Shown piece after piece: positions 1-8,597 of a stretch of DNA of 64,000 nt. Every line of letters begins with the position of its first letter. The stretch's first letter is position 1. The notes beneath the pieces were generated by a model. That model was not told where the DNA came from. It did no database searches and saw nothing but the letters and a program-made list of their open reading frames with translations. The position numbers and the translations under genes were made by a program. Origin of the DNA: Pseudoalteromonas caenipelagi (lineage in GTDB: Bacteria > Pseudomonadota > Gammaproteobacteria > Enterobacterales > Alteromonadaceae). The DNA is taken from contig NZ_JABBPG010000001.1 in the NCBI RefSeq assembly GCF_013140855.1, forward strand, positions 868,001 to 932,000. Reading direction: 5' to 3'.

Positions 1-1
1 T

Positions 2-1573
2 ACGCAAGTAACCGGATTCGTCAATGTGGTTGCTAGCAACGCACACAGGCGAGGACTCAGCAGTGATATCAAACTTGGCACAGCTGATTACTTTGTTCGT
101 TTTGCAGGCAGTTATAACCGTGCAGACGATTATGAAGATGGTGATGGCACCCCTGTTCACTCACACTATAAACGCTGGAACAATGATATTGAGCTTGCCT
201 ACACGCCAGCTGACGATAAAACCATCAGCCTGACTTTTGGCAGAAGTGATGGTGAAGTCGCTTATGCAGATAGAATGATGGATGGCAGTCTGTTTGATAG
301 AACACACGCTGCTATTTCGACAGATTGGGCCTTAGAGCTGCCATATATCAACCGTGTTGAAGCCCAGTGGTATTATAATTACGTCGATCACATCATGGAT
401 AATTATTCGCTGCGACGCTTTAAGCCCAACATGATGATGAAAAACCCCACCGCTTCTAACCCTGACAGGCGCTCTTCCGGTGCTAAAGTGCTACTAAATG
501 CCCAAGTTAACTCAAATAACGACCTTGTATTTGGCGTAGATATGCAACAGGACAAACACCGAAACCGCAGCAGTCGTGACCAATTTAATAACCCTGTAAC
601 CAACATGACTCGCGTGAGTGATGCCATTTTTAATAAAGTGGGGGTATTTGCAGAGCACACTTATACGCTCAGCAGCAACCAACAAATTATTTCAGGTTTG
701 CGACTCGACAATTGGCGTGTCAGCGATGAGCGCCAATCCATCACGGTAATGAAAAACACGATAGCAAATCCTACTGCTTCATTGACGCGAAAAGACAGCC
801 TTTGGAGTGGCTTTTCCCGATTTGTTATTCAGCAAGATAAGGCCCAATATTATGTTGGCTTAGGTCACGCCGAGCGCTTTCCCGACTATTGGGAGTTAAT
901 GGGCGCAAACCGTGCAGCCCCCAACAACCCCAGCGCTTTTTTAACCGACACCGAAAAGACCGACCAACTTGATTTAGGCATGTTGTATAAGAGCCCTAAA
1001 TGGCAAGCAAACATCTCTTTATTTTATAACCGCATAAATGACTTTATTTTGATTGATAACCAATTCGAACAAAATTCGATGAACCGCAATGTCACTCGAA
1101 ATATCGATGCACAAACGATTGGTTTTGAGGCTGAAGCTTCCTATCAATTAAACGAAAATTGGCAAGCCAGTAGCAGTGCAAGCTATGTGCGTGCAAATAA
1201 TTTGACCGACCATACACCCTTAGCTCAGCAACCGCCGATGCAAATGCGCTTTTCATTTAACTATGAACGCGATAATTGGCAAGCAGGCCTACTTTGGACA
1301 GTAGCAGCAGCACAACACCGTATATCACTCGGGCAAGGCAGCATTGCAGGTCAAGATGTTGGGCCAACCAGTGGCTTTGGCACGCTGTCACTCAATGCGC
1401 GTTATCGCTTGGCATCGGGACTTGATTGGAGCGCAGGAGTCGATAACCTCTTTGATAAAACGTATGCGCAGCATTTGAGTAAATCAGGCGCGGCAGTAAG
1501 CGGCTATCAGCAAATTGATAAAGTCAATGAGCCCGGCATGACGATATGGAGCAATATCAACTGGCGTTTTTGA
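2..1573 (+). CDS. TonB-dependent copper-type receptor, C-terminal part (5' end outside the window)
   Basis: The reading frame is already open at base 2 and ends with TGA at 1571-1573, giving 523 residues of a longer outer-membrane protein. The visible part is almost all beta-barrel: alternating aromatic and polar strands, a long run of Asn/Asp-rich loops, and a last strand ending in Trp-Arg-Phe, as expected for insertion by the BAM machinery. The stretch with AYADRMMDGSLFDRTHAAI and the Met-rich loop (KPNMMMKNPT) resemble the OprC/NosA copper-receptor family, so copper is the likely substrate. The plug domain and TonB box lie upstream and cannot be seen. A different metal or chelate is possible. 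Family assignment is by recall of the sequence pattern, not by search. Confidence 0.8.
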   Translation, partial: TQVTGFVNVVASNAHRRGLSSDIKLGTADYFVRFAGSYNRADDYEDGDGTPVHSHYKRWNNDIELAYTPADDKTISLTFGRSDGEVAYADRMMDGSLFDRTHAAISTDWALELPYINRVEAQWYYNYVDHIMDNYSLRRFKPNMMMKNPTASNPDRRSSGAKVLLNAQVNSNNDLVFGVDMQQDKHRNRSSRDQFNNPVTNMTRVSDAIFNKVGVFAEHTYTLSSNQQIISGLRLDNWRVSDERQSITVMKNTIANPTASLTRKDSLWSGFSRFVIQQDKAQYYVGLGHAERFPDYWELMGANRAAPNNPSAFLTDTEKTDQLDLGMLYKSPKWQANISLFYNRINDFILIDNQFEQNSMNRNVTRNIDAQTIGFEAEASYQLNENWQASSSASYVRANNLTDHTPLAQQPPMQMRFSFNYERDNWQAGLLWTVAAAQHRISLGQGSIAGQDVGPTSGFGTLSLNARYRLASGLDWSAGVDNLFDKTYAQHLSKSGAAVSGYQQIDKVNEPGMTIWSNINWRF

Positions 1574-1622
1574 TACATAGCCTCTGCTGCAAATAAACCC
1601 AAACCTGAGGTTATTAACGCCA

Positions 1623-1652
1623 ACACCGAAAGCGGATGCTCGCTTTCGGTGT
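1623..1652. terminator. 12-bp perfect hairpin after the copper-type receptor gene
   Basis: ACACCGAAAGCG at 1623-1634 and its exact complement at 1641-1652 enclose a 6-base loop. There is no clear T-run on either side, so this may be a weak or Rho-assisted terminator. It lies 50 bases after the receptor stop. It also argues against translation starting at the ATG at 1636, which sits inside the loop. Confidence 0.5.
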
Positions 1653-1707
1653 AACTGCTTGGATAACTTGTTACACTAATGCATATTTCTACACGCTAAG
1701 TTCTCAG

Positions 1708-1926
1708 ATGCAAAATCAGCAAGCGCTCGTTGACGCCATAAATACTAAGATGCCTTTTGGCAAATATGCAGGGACCCCATTATTATTGTTACCTGAGCCT
1801 TATGTTGTTTGGTTTAAACAAAAGGGGTTTCCACAAGGAAAACTGGGCCAACAATTGGCGATGATCTACGAAGTAAAACTCAATGGCCTTGAAAAGCTCC
1901 TGATGCCGCTATTACACAAACATTAA
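1708..1926 (+). CDS. DUF3820 family small protein (YpeB-like)
   Basis: This 72-residue protein matches the DUF3820 family (E. coli YpeB and relatives): the core MPFGKYAG followed by LLLLPEPYVVWF, then KGFPQGKLG and the C-terminal KLNGLEKLLMPL. The frame can be opened at an ATG at 1636, but that codon lies inside a terminator-like hairpin and the extra residues are unlike the family. The ATG at 1708 places MPFGKY about 14 residues in, as in relatives. No membrane segment or signal peptide is visible, so it is probably cytoplasmic. The family is small and its molecular role is not established. The stop overlaps the end of the convergent desaturase gene by four bases. Confidence 0.8.
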   Translation: MQNQQALVDAINTKMPFGKYAGTPLLLLPEPYVVWFKQKGFPQGKLGQQLAMIYEVKLNGLEKLLMPLLHKH

Positions 1927-2921
1927 AGTTTGTTATCTAGTTTTGTAGACGCATGTTGGGATGTGCCCTTTTTCCTGATTAGCGTTGTAAAGGCTGCTTT
2001 TATTGGCTTTAGATAGATAGCAGACAGTGAATCATGACCTGCGTCATATTGCCCTACACCAATGTTAATTTTAGGTGCTGAAGAGGATTTTATCAGCGAG
2101 CCGTACATGTTATCCCATATCGCCAGCGCTGAGCCTAAGTTAGTATCAAAATGCTTAGGGTTATCACTATGATGGATCTGATGCTGAGCCGGGCTAATAA
2201 ACCAACCTTCTAGTTTGTCTCCCCAACTAAAGCGAATATGAGAGTGCCTTAAATTCGCGCCCAAAATATTAAAGGCAAATACAAACGCATTAGCGCCAAG
2301 AATGTCGTACATACTGAGACCCGTGCCAAAAAAATGGTATCCAAAGCCGACAACGAGCCCCTGTGTTAATGCCATTCGACAAGCATAAAGATAGCTTTCA
2401 ACGGGGTGCGAGCGATAAATCGTAAATGGCGTTAAGACCTTTGCCGAATGATGAACTTTATGAAACTCCCATAAAAACGGGACTTTGTGTAACAGTAGAT
2501 GCAATAAAAAACGCGTTAAATCATCAACAATAAACAGCATCAAAGTAAATATGCCGATCACCGCGGCTTCTGACCAACCAAGGTGTAAAGGTTGACCAAA
2601 TAACCACTGCAGTGCATCTGTGGTAAAAATAGCAACAGGGACCATAGTTAATACGATTGGTGCAAATAGCGCTGCTTTTAGTAACACATTGGTAATGAGC
2701 AGACAATAATCAAGTTTGGCACTTTGGCTAAGCCATACGCTTTTGGGGAATAAAAACATTAAAAAGCCAGCGAATGAACGCTGCGCTCTTTCTTGGGATG
2801 CAAAATAAACAGGCACGGCCATTAGCACTGCACTTAGCAGGTAAGGAATATAAATACGTTTATTTGCATCTAGCAAATAAGTTGGCAGCGAAATAAAACT
2901 TTGCCACATTTGCTCTAACAT
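1923..2921 (-). CDS. Sterol desaturase / fatty acid hydroxylase superfamily membrane protein
   Basis: This is an integral-membrane di-iron oxygenase of about 332 residues. The His-box set typical of the superfamily is present: HLLLH, then HKVHH about 12 residues later, and a distal HQIHH, together with other conserved histidines (RSHPVE, LRHSHIRF). Several hydrophobic helices precede and separate the boxes. Members hydroxylate or desaturate sterols, fatty acids or other lipids; the substrate here cannot be told. Two adjacent ATGs (2924 and 2921) follow a GAGG ribosome site; the second is better spaced. It lies 62 bases downstream of the FecA-like receptor and on the same strand, but a terminator-like hairpin lies between, so co-expression may be partial. 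Confidence 0.85.
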   Translation of the reverse strand: MLEQMWQSFISLPTYLLDANKRIYIPYLLSAVLMAVPVYFASQERAQRSFAGFLMFLFPKSVWLSQSAKLDYCLLITNVLLKAALFAPIVLTMVPVAIFTTDALQWLFGQPLHLGWSEAAVIGIFTLMLFIVDDLTRFLLHLLLHKVPFLWEFHKVHHSAKVLTPFTIYRSHPVESYLYACRMALTQGLVVGFGYHFFGTGLSMYDILGANAFVFAFNILGANLRHSHIRFSWGDKLEGWFISPAQHQIHHSDNPKHFDTNLGSALAIWDNMYGSLIKSSSAPKINIGVGQYDAGHDSLSAIYLKPIKAAFTTLIRKKGTSQHASTKLDNKL

Positions 2922-2931
2922 CATTTACCTC

Positions 2932-2958
2932 AAAAAAAGGGTCAACCACGTGACCCTT
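2932..2958 (-). terminator. Intrinsic terminator between the receptor and desaturase genes
   Basis: Read on the minus strand, AAGGGTCA and TGACCCTT pair around a 6-base loop and are followed directly by a run of T. The element sits between the stop of the FecA-like receptor (2986) and the ribosome site of the desaturase, so it should reduce read-through into the last gene. Confidence 0.75.
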
Positions 2959-2985
2959 AATTATCTTTCAGTATTAAGTTATCGT

Positions 2986-5193
2986 TTAAAACTGATACTT
3001 ATATCCTAACGAGAACTGGCGTGGCTTGCCTGGGCGAGCACCGTATGGGCGACGACTCACCACCTCAGTTTCATCTAGTAGGTTGTCTACTTTTGCATAG
3101 ATACGACCATACTGACCTAAATCATAACTGGCCGAAAGGTCTACAACCATATTTGAAGGCACTTTGTTACCCGCCAAAGGTATTTTGGTCTGTGCGCCGG
3201 TCTCTTCATTTGTCCAACTCACACCTGCAGCTTCGGGCATAGAGCTCACATATTTCACGGCTACAGACAGCTGCCAATCTTGTGCAGCTAGACCAATATT
3301 AAAGGTTGCTTGATGGTTAGGCAAATAAGGCAGTTCGTCACCTTTTTTAACTCGACCCCACTGTGCAAACTCAGAGTCTAAGTCATGTTGAAACTCACTT
3401 TTGGTGTAGGTATATACAAACCCATAAGGAATTTCTAATTGCAGATTTAACGGATAGCTTTGTGAAAATTGCGCTTCGATGCCATATACATCAACTTCAC
3501 CACCGTTAAACTCTTGATCAATTTGATCGCCAATACCACAGTTTGATTGACTACAACTTTCTTTTAAGTTGCTGTAGTCATTATAAAAGCTAACCAGCTC
3601 TAGCTGAGTAACACCATCGTTAAAACGGCCACCAAACTCATAGTTTACGCTTTTTTCAAGCTTGATATCATTTTCCTGCGCTGGTGAGAATGGCACAAAC
3701 CCTTGGTGTACACCAAACAACAGTCCTGACTGCTCAGACAACTTATAAAAGCCACTCACACCAGGTAACCAGATGCGCGTTGTTTTATCTTGCCAATCAA
3801 GCACATCTTTGTTGTTTTGGTAATGCATATCCATCAGTTCGCCGCGCACACCCACACCCAGTGTTAACGCGTCAAGTGTGATTTGATCTTCCATATACAT
3901 CGACCACGCATCTGTAGACTCAATATCAAGCGTAGTAAATACTTTATCTTGGCCTGTATTAGCAACCTTGCCCGCAGTCATTGCATAGGTTTGCTCAAAG
4001 TGTTTACGCTCAATTTCATCTTCATGATAACGCACACCAGCAGCCAATTTATGGTCTAAGTCAAATAATTGAAACTTCACTGACGCATCAACTTGAACAC
4101 CTTGTGAGAAGTATTCACGATCATTTGTACCCATGGTTAAGAAAATAGCGCTACGACCTGCTTGCACTGAATCTTGCTGACCGGCTATCACCGCATATTC
4201 ATCAGCGTACAGACTAGGGTCAGCCAAAATTGCCGATAAAGAGCCACTGGTGTTGGTTAAACCATTTAGTTTACGCCAAGCACGTTCATAATCGTTACGA
4301 TAAACGCGTGTGGTTACTTTTACATCGTCACTTTCTAAGTAATGAGAAAACATCACTTGTTGGTGTTTTGTATCCATCAATGCGTCTTGAGATGCAGCAT
4401 AACGTCTGTAAGGGGTCTGGGCAAAATCAGCATCCGTTAGACCTAAATAGGTTTCATCCGATTCTTCATCAGAATAAGACAATTTCAGCCCAAATGTATG
4501 GTCAAACCCACCTGTACGCATTTTGTAGTTAAACTTGGCTAAAATATCGTTTTTATTAAAGCCTGTATCACCACCGCCATCTAAGTCTTTAAAGCCATCA
4601 GCTTTGAGGTTAACCCCTTCAACTAAAAACCCAACATTGTTGACGACTGAACCAAAGTAGCCATGTGCTTTTTGGTAGCCATCGGTACCTGTAGCAACAT
4701 CAATACCACCCTCTGTAAACTCTGGCACTTGGCGCGTTACTAGGTTAATTGTACCCGCTACAGTCTGTGGGCCATATTTGATAGCCGCAGGCCCTTTAAA
4801 TACTTCAACTGCCGTCATGCGGGTTGTGACTGGAAAGTAGTAAGCTGCAGGTGCAGAGTAAGGAGACGGGCCAATTAACACTCCATCTTCTAAGATAGTA
4901 ATCTTTTTACTGCGCTCTGGTGTTACGCCACGAAAACCGATGTTTGGGCGTAGTCCGTAACCATCCTCTTCACGGATATTCACCCCTGGCACCGACGCTA
5001 AAATACGATGAATGTCATCATACTCATACTTAGCCAGTTGCTCTTCAGTTAACAAAGTTGCAGAGCCGGCTTCAGTGCGCAACTTGTCATAATGACTCAA
5101 GATCTGAATGTGTTCTAGATTGTCATCATTATCAGCTGCAAATGCACTTGGTATAGCAACCGCTACTGCCAACGCTAACATAGATTTTTGCAT
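2986..5193 (-). CDS. FecA-like TonB-dependent outer-membrane receptor
   Basis: This is a full-length TonB receptor of 735 residues. A signal peptide (MQKSMLALAVAVAIPSAFA) is followed by a plug domain with the familiar elements VPGVNIREEDGYGLRP, IGFRGVTPERSKKI and VEVFKGPAAIKYGPQTVAGT, then a 22-strand type barrel ending in YKYQF. Overall it resembles ferric-dicitrate/siderophore receptors of the FecA group, but it has no N-terminal signalling extension and no FecIR-like genes are nearby. The frame opens at 5217, but the ATG at 5193 gives a clean signal peptide and has an AGGGA ribosome site overlapping the stop of the imelysin gene, implying translational coupling. It is third in the Fur-boxed operon. 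The substrate is inferred to be an iron complex or heme-like chelate. Confidence 0.88.
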   Translation of the reverse strand: MQKSMLALAVAVAIPSAFAADNDDNLEHIQILSHYDKLRTEAGSATLLTEEQLAKYEYDDIHRILASVPGVNIREEDGYGLRPNIGFRGVTPERSKKITILEDGVLIGPSPYSAPAAYYFPVTTRMTAVEVFKGPAAIKYGPQTVAGTINLVTRQVPEFTEGGIDVATGTDGYQKAHGYFGSVVNNVGFLVEGVNLKADGFKDLDGGGDTGFNKNDILAKFNYKMRTGGFDHTFGLKLSYSDEESDETYLGLTDADFAQTPYRRYAASQDALMDTKHQQVMFSHYLESDDVKVTTRVYRNDYERAWRKLNGLTNTSGSLSAILADPSLYADEYAVIAGQQDSVQAGRSAIFLTMGTNDREYFSQGVQVDASVKFQLFDLDHKLAAGVRYHEDEIERKHFEQTYAMTAGKVANTGQDKVFTTLDIESTDAWSMYMEDQITLDALTLGVGVRGELMDMHYQNNKDVLDWQDKTTRIWLPGVSGFYKLSEQSGLLFGVHQGFVPFSPAQENDIKLEKSVNYEFGGRFNDGVTQLELVSFYNDYSNLKESCSQSNCGIGDQIDQEFNGGEVDVYGIEAQFSQSYPLNLQLEIPYGFVYTYTKSEFQHDLDSEFAQWGRVKKGDELPYLPNHQATFNIGLAAQDWQLSVAVKYVSSMPEAAGVSWTNEETGAQTKIPLAGNKVPSNMVVDLSASYDLGQYGRIYAKVDNLLDETEVVSRRPYGARPGKPRQFSLGYKYQF

Positions 5194-5203
5194 AAAAGGT
5201 CCC

Positions 5204-6472
5204 TTAGTCATTATCACCTGCCGACGTTTTTGGAAGTTCTAGCGCAAGCTTATTAATAAAGTCATTTTTAAGCTGATCGGTCACCGCTTTTACTTTGCCA
5301 TGGGTGCTGGCCACGCCGGCTTCATCGTCTGTAATTGCAGTTTGCAAGTTACCTTCTAGCGCATTGGCGGCAGCCTTTGCCTCGGCAATACCTTGTAGCA
5401 TTTTCTGCTTGGTGTCTGATGCTTGTTGTTCATCTAAAAAGTCATCAAACCCTGTTGCTTCAGCACCCGCGTTACCACCTAAGAACAGCTGTTCAAAAGC
5501 AGCAATATTCGCTTTAATGTTTTCAATTGAGTGCTTAGCATAGACCGACTCTACCGCTTCCGGGCACGCCTCTAAACCACAACTATTAGCAAACAACCCT
5601 AGTGGCGTTGCCAATTTGTAATCTTTAAGTTCTTCGGTCATATAAAACAATGCATCAGAGATTTCATTAATGGCTTTGGTTTTTGACTCAAACTTATTGC
5701 CAGGTTGCCCTGCTGTTTTTAGCACCTGGCCGTAACCTTGCTCTCCGCCCCACTGATTTAACAATGTTTGTGCTGAATGGCTGAGATCGCTTGCCACTTC
5801 AACTGCAAACTTACAACGCGCCACTTTACGAGTTTGCTCTGCGCGAGTATTCCAATCAGCTAATACTTCGCCAGCCGTTATGCTTGAACAGCTATAGTTT
5901 AAGTGCTCATTGAACAGTAAGTACTCTAGTGCATCTAAACCACGTCGCTTGTCTGAGCGATTACGTATGTTGTAGGCAACACCATTTATATCACCCTGCT
6001 CAAAAAACACCACGTCTTGGTCAACACTACAGGTACTGGCATTTGGCCAAGAGTAAATGTCGTTACGTAGCGATTTATCATTTTCAAGCAACGGGCCAAC
6101 TATCATAAGCTCAGCATGCTGCCAGCTTATCATGGTTTCACGCCACGCATTTTGTGCTCCTAGCATGGCATTATCTCGTGCTGCTTTTGCTGCATCATCT
6201 TGCATGCTTGGGTCATAGCTACTTTCTAAATCGCAGTAAGTTTTAACTTGCGTGGGTAGTGATTGTGCTTTACTTGCAAACGCTTCAAAAGTAGGGGTAA
6301 TAACGTTGTCGGTTAAATTAACCAGCAATGCTTGCTGATCAAAGTTAATCGTGACGTTCCCATTGTTGTTTGAGAAGTTCTCGCCTTCAGAACTTGAGGT
6401 ACTCTCACCGCAACCACTCAACAGTGCAGCCAGTGTAGTGGCCAGCAGCAAAGGTTTTAATGTTGGTGTCAT
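5204..6472 (-). CDS. Imelysin-family (M75-like, IrpA-type) periplasmic lipoprotein
   Basis: The product is 422 residues with a lipoprotein signal (LLLATTLAALLSGC), so it is probably anchored to the outer membrane from the periplasm. The body is helical and matches imelysin-like proteins: the paired W-R-E helix (NAWRETMISWQHAELM), the RRGLDALEYLLF segment, and a second helical repeat. In well-studied imelysins this segment carries GxHxxE; here the histidine position is Asp (GLDALE), so direct metal binding at that site may differ. Imelysins are linked to iron uptake in many bacteria, not to proven peptidase activity. The ATG at 6472 has an AGAGG site six bases upstream. It lies between a DUF4856 lipoprotein and a FecA-like receptor. 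Confidence 0.85.
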   Translation of the reverse strand: MTPTLKPLLLATTLAALLSGCGESTSSSEGENFSNNNGNVTINFDQQALLVNLTDNVITPTFEAFASKAQSLPTQVKTYCDLESSYDPSMQDDAAKAARDNAMLGAQNAWRETMISWQHAELMIVGPLLENDKSLRNDIYSWPNASTCSVDQDVVFFEQGDINGVAYNIRNRSDKRRGLDALEYLLFNEHLNYSCSSITAGEVLADWNTRAEQTRKVARCKFAVEVASDLSHSAQTLLNQWGGEQGYGQVLKTAGQPGNKFESKTKAINEISDALFYMTEELKDYKLATPLGLFANSCGLEACPEAVESVYAKHSIENIKANIAAFEQLFLGGNAGAEATGFDDFLDEQQASDTKQKMLQGIAEAKAAANALEGNLQTAITDDEAGVASTHGKVKAVTDQLKNDFINKLALELPKTSAGDND

Positions 6473-6505
6473 CAATAGCCTCTTTTATTCGATTTCTTAT
6501 ATGAC

Positions 6506-6536
6506 AAAAGGCTAGCTTCGAAAAGCTAACCTTTTT
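6506..6536 (-). terminator. Intercistronic hairpin between the DUF4856 and imelysin genes
   Basis: A near-perfect stem (AAAAGG..TAGCTT against AAGCTA..CCTTTT, four-base loop) lies in the 86-base gap between two genes of one operon. On the minus strand it ends in TTTTG, a weak T-run. It may be a partial terminator or an mRNA-stability element that sets the ratio of the two lipoproteins. Confidence 0.5.
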
Positions 6537-6558
6537 AACTGTTTTAAATGTGAAAGTA

Positions 6559-8298
6559 TTACCAGTTGGCAACGACTTCGCTATCAAAGCTATATACTTG
6601 CTGTAAAATATCGCGTGCTTGTTTTAGCTGTGCGATATAAGCTGTCATATCCGCCTCGGCACCAACCACTGGTTTATTGCCAATGAGTGTATGCATTTGT
6701 GCAAACTTGCCTGCATTAGCCTCGCTGTTAAACGGTGACTCTGGGTTGAACTGTAGGTTAAGTGCAAAACCTTTCATTTCTGACCAATGCTTAGCAAGCG
6801 TCACAAACTTATCGGCATCATAGGTACCCGCTTTCATCTCTTCTAGATCAGCGATGCTGTCATTTATGTAGTGAACAACCGTTGCTGAGATTGATTTTTC
6901 CCAAGCTGCAGTTGCAGCAACCGCATAACCTTTAAGCTCTGTTAGCTGATCTGCAGTTAATTCAGTACCTGCTTTGTCAGAAATAAGTTTACGACCAGCA
7001 AAAAATGCATCAAAGGCTTCTTTACTGTAGTCAGTTACGCCATTTGAACCTAAGTCACGCTTAGCAGCATTGGTTGAGTTACCAAAGTTGTACTCAGCGT
7101 TTAAGTCAATTTTGCCATCAGCATTGTAATCGTTTTGACCTTGCCAATCTTCACGGCCACCTTTTCCTGCGACTTCTTCATCGCTATAGCTTGCGTAGTT
7201 GCGCGCGGCGCCAAAATAACCAAAGCCTTCGTCCCATTGGTGCTCAAGATCTGAATAAGCTTTTTCACCTAGCACATTACTCGTTAACAAGCCTTTACCT
7301 GCAGTAGCATTATCAAGGTAATCATCCGTACCTTGTGAGAATGCAACAGCACCGTACAAGAATTTTTGGGTTAATTGCTTAAGATCTACGCCATCAGCCG
7401 TTACATAATGCGTTTCAATCTCTTTTCCATTGGGTGTTGAAACCGTGGTTTGCTGTACACGCTCTACAAGTTGTGCAAACAATGCATTCATTAAACCTTC
7501 AGGCGTATTAGTTGCAAGACCGGCCCAGCCTTCAAAGCTTGTGCCATCGTTCCAGTCTTTATGCTGGCCTGTTGCGTCATTACCTGCAATTTTACCGCTC
7601 AGATCTTTATGACTACCAGAGATATCTGCAAGCGTTGTTTGCTTGGAATTACCTGTAAACGTTACAGACATATTGCCTGCGATCACTTCATAATCTGCAT
7701 CAGCGATTTTGTAATATTGCATCAATTTGGCAAGTAGTAAGTCTGCCGTCATGGTTTGTGCGTCAGTCGCTAAATCACTACCAATATAGTTATACAGTTC
7801 TTTAATTAATACATGGCGCGCGATTTGGCCTGAGTAAGATACGCTCGAGTCACCCGACTGGGCATTTCTAAAGTCGTAATCTTGCGCGTCAGTGACATTA
7901 AAGGTCACAGCTTGCGAGAACGTATTGTTAGCACTATCAGTCACGGTCACATCTACAGACACCTGCGACTCGGTTTCAAAATCAAGTACCGCTGAACTTT
8001 TTAATTTCAAAGACGTCGCGTCAATCTCAAAACGCTCATCTGTGGTTGCAAAAGTAAATGTTTCGCCAGAGTCAGCATCTGTCGCAGCCAAAGTACCAAT
8101 AACTTGGCCTGCAACATTTTCATGAATTGCAGCTTCGCTAGTCAAAGTGATTGCAGTAGGTACTGAGTTAGTAGGCGTTGTGCTGCCATTGTCACCATTA
8201 TTAGTGTTGTTATCACCTGAGCTTGAACCACCGCACGCAGTTAAACCCAGTGTTGCAACCAAAATAGAAGTAGCGAGAAGAGACTTACGTAAAACCAT
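6559..8298 (-). CDS. DUF4856 lipoprotein with N-terminal cadherin-like domain
   Basis: This 579-residue protein begins with a lipoprotein signal (LVATLGLTAC, then GGSSSG) and an Asn/Gly/Thr-rich linker. Residues about 45-140 form one cadherin-like repeat (IHENVAGQVIGTLAATDAD ... VDVTVTDSANNTF). The remaining 430 residues resemble DUF4856, a helical domain found beside imelysin and TonB-receptor genes. A Ca-loop-like DYNADGKIDLN lies near the middle of that domain. The ATG at 8298 is preceded by AGGA eight bases upstream. It is the first gene of the operon, and its promoter region holds a Fur-box match, so iron-responsive expression is inferred. Its biochemical role is unknown; a periplasmic or surface partner in metal capture is plausible. 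Confidence 0.8.
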   Translation of the reverse strand: MVLRKSLLATSILVATLGLTACGGSSSGDNNTNNGDNGSTTPTNSVPTAITLTSEAAIHENVAGQVIGTLAATDADSGETFTFATTDERFEIDATSLKLKSSAVLDFETESQVSVDVTVTDSANNTFSQAVTFNVTDAQDYDFRNAQSGDSSVSYSGQIARHVLIKELYNYIGSDLATDAQTMTADLLLAKLMQYYKIADADYEVIAGNMSVTFTGNSKQTTLADISGSHKDLSGKIAGNDATGQHKDWNDGTSFEGWAGLATNTPEGLMNALFAQLVERVQQTTVSTPNGKEIETHYVTADGVDLKQLTQKFLYGAVAFSQGTDDYLDNATAGKGLLTSNVLGEKAYSDLEHQWDEGFGYFGAARNYASYSDEEVAGKGGREDWQGQNDYNADGKIDLNAEYNFGNSTNAAKRDLGSNGVTDYSKEAFDAFFAGRKLISDKAGTELTADQLTELKGYAVAATAAWEKSISATVVHYINDSIADLEEMKAGTYDADKFVTLAKHWSEMKGFALNLQFNPESPFNSEANAGKFAQMHTLIGNKPVVGAEADMTAYIAQLKQARDILQQVYSFDSEVVANW

Positions 8299-8351
8299 CA
8301 ATGACTTCCTTTGAAAATTATTAAAAATTTGTATTTTTTATCTGGGGGTAA

Positions 8352-8379
8352 AGTATACACATATCTAAATGACAATCAA
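8352..8379 (-). promoter_or_regulatory. Sigma70-type promoter of the metal-uptake operon
   Basis: On the minus strand, TTGATT (8379-8374) and TATACT (8357-8352) are 16 bases apart, giving a strong -35/-10 pair about 55 bases upstream of the DUF4856 start codon. Confidence 0.7.
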
Positions 8380-8385
8380 TATTAT
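8369..8385. promoter_or_regulatory. Candidate Fur box over the -35 element
   Basis: ATGACAATCAATATTAT matches 14 of 17 positions of the Fur consensus core ATGATAATCATTATCAT and covers the -35 hexamer. Iron-loaded Fur bound here would block RNA polymerase, in keeping with the imelysin and FecA-like genes downstream. This is a by-eye match. Confidence 0.6.
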
Positions 8386-8597
8386 TTGCGTTGCCAGCAT
8401 AAACAACGCACTTATCATTTGCTATTTGTTGTTAATGTGTAAATTTACAGTCTTATCATTATTGAAGAGAAGCACCATCTGCAAAGGCTCAGTGGACATT
8501 TTATGCCTTGCCTTTTTTGTAGCAAAGACGTGAAGCACCACCAAACCCACTCGCACGATAGTTGAAAAAATAAAAACAGTCATGTTTTGATTGCCGC

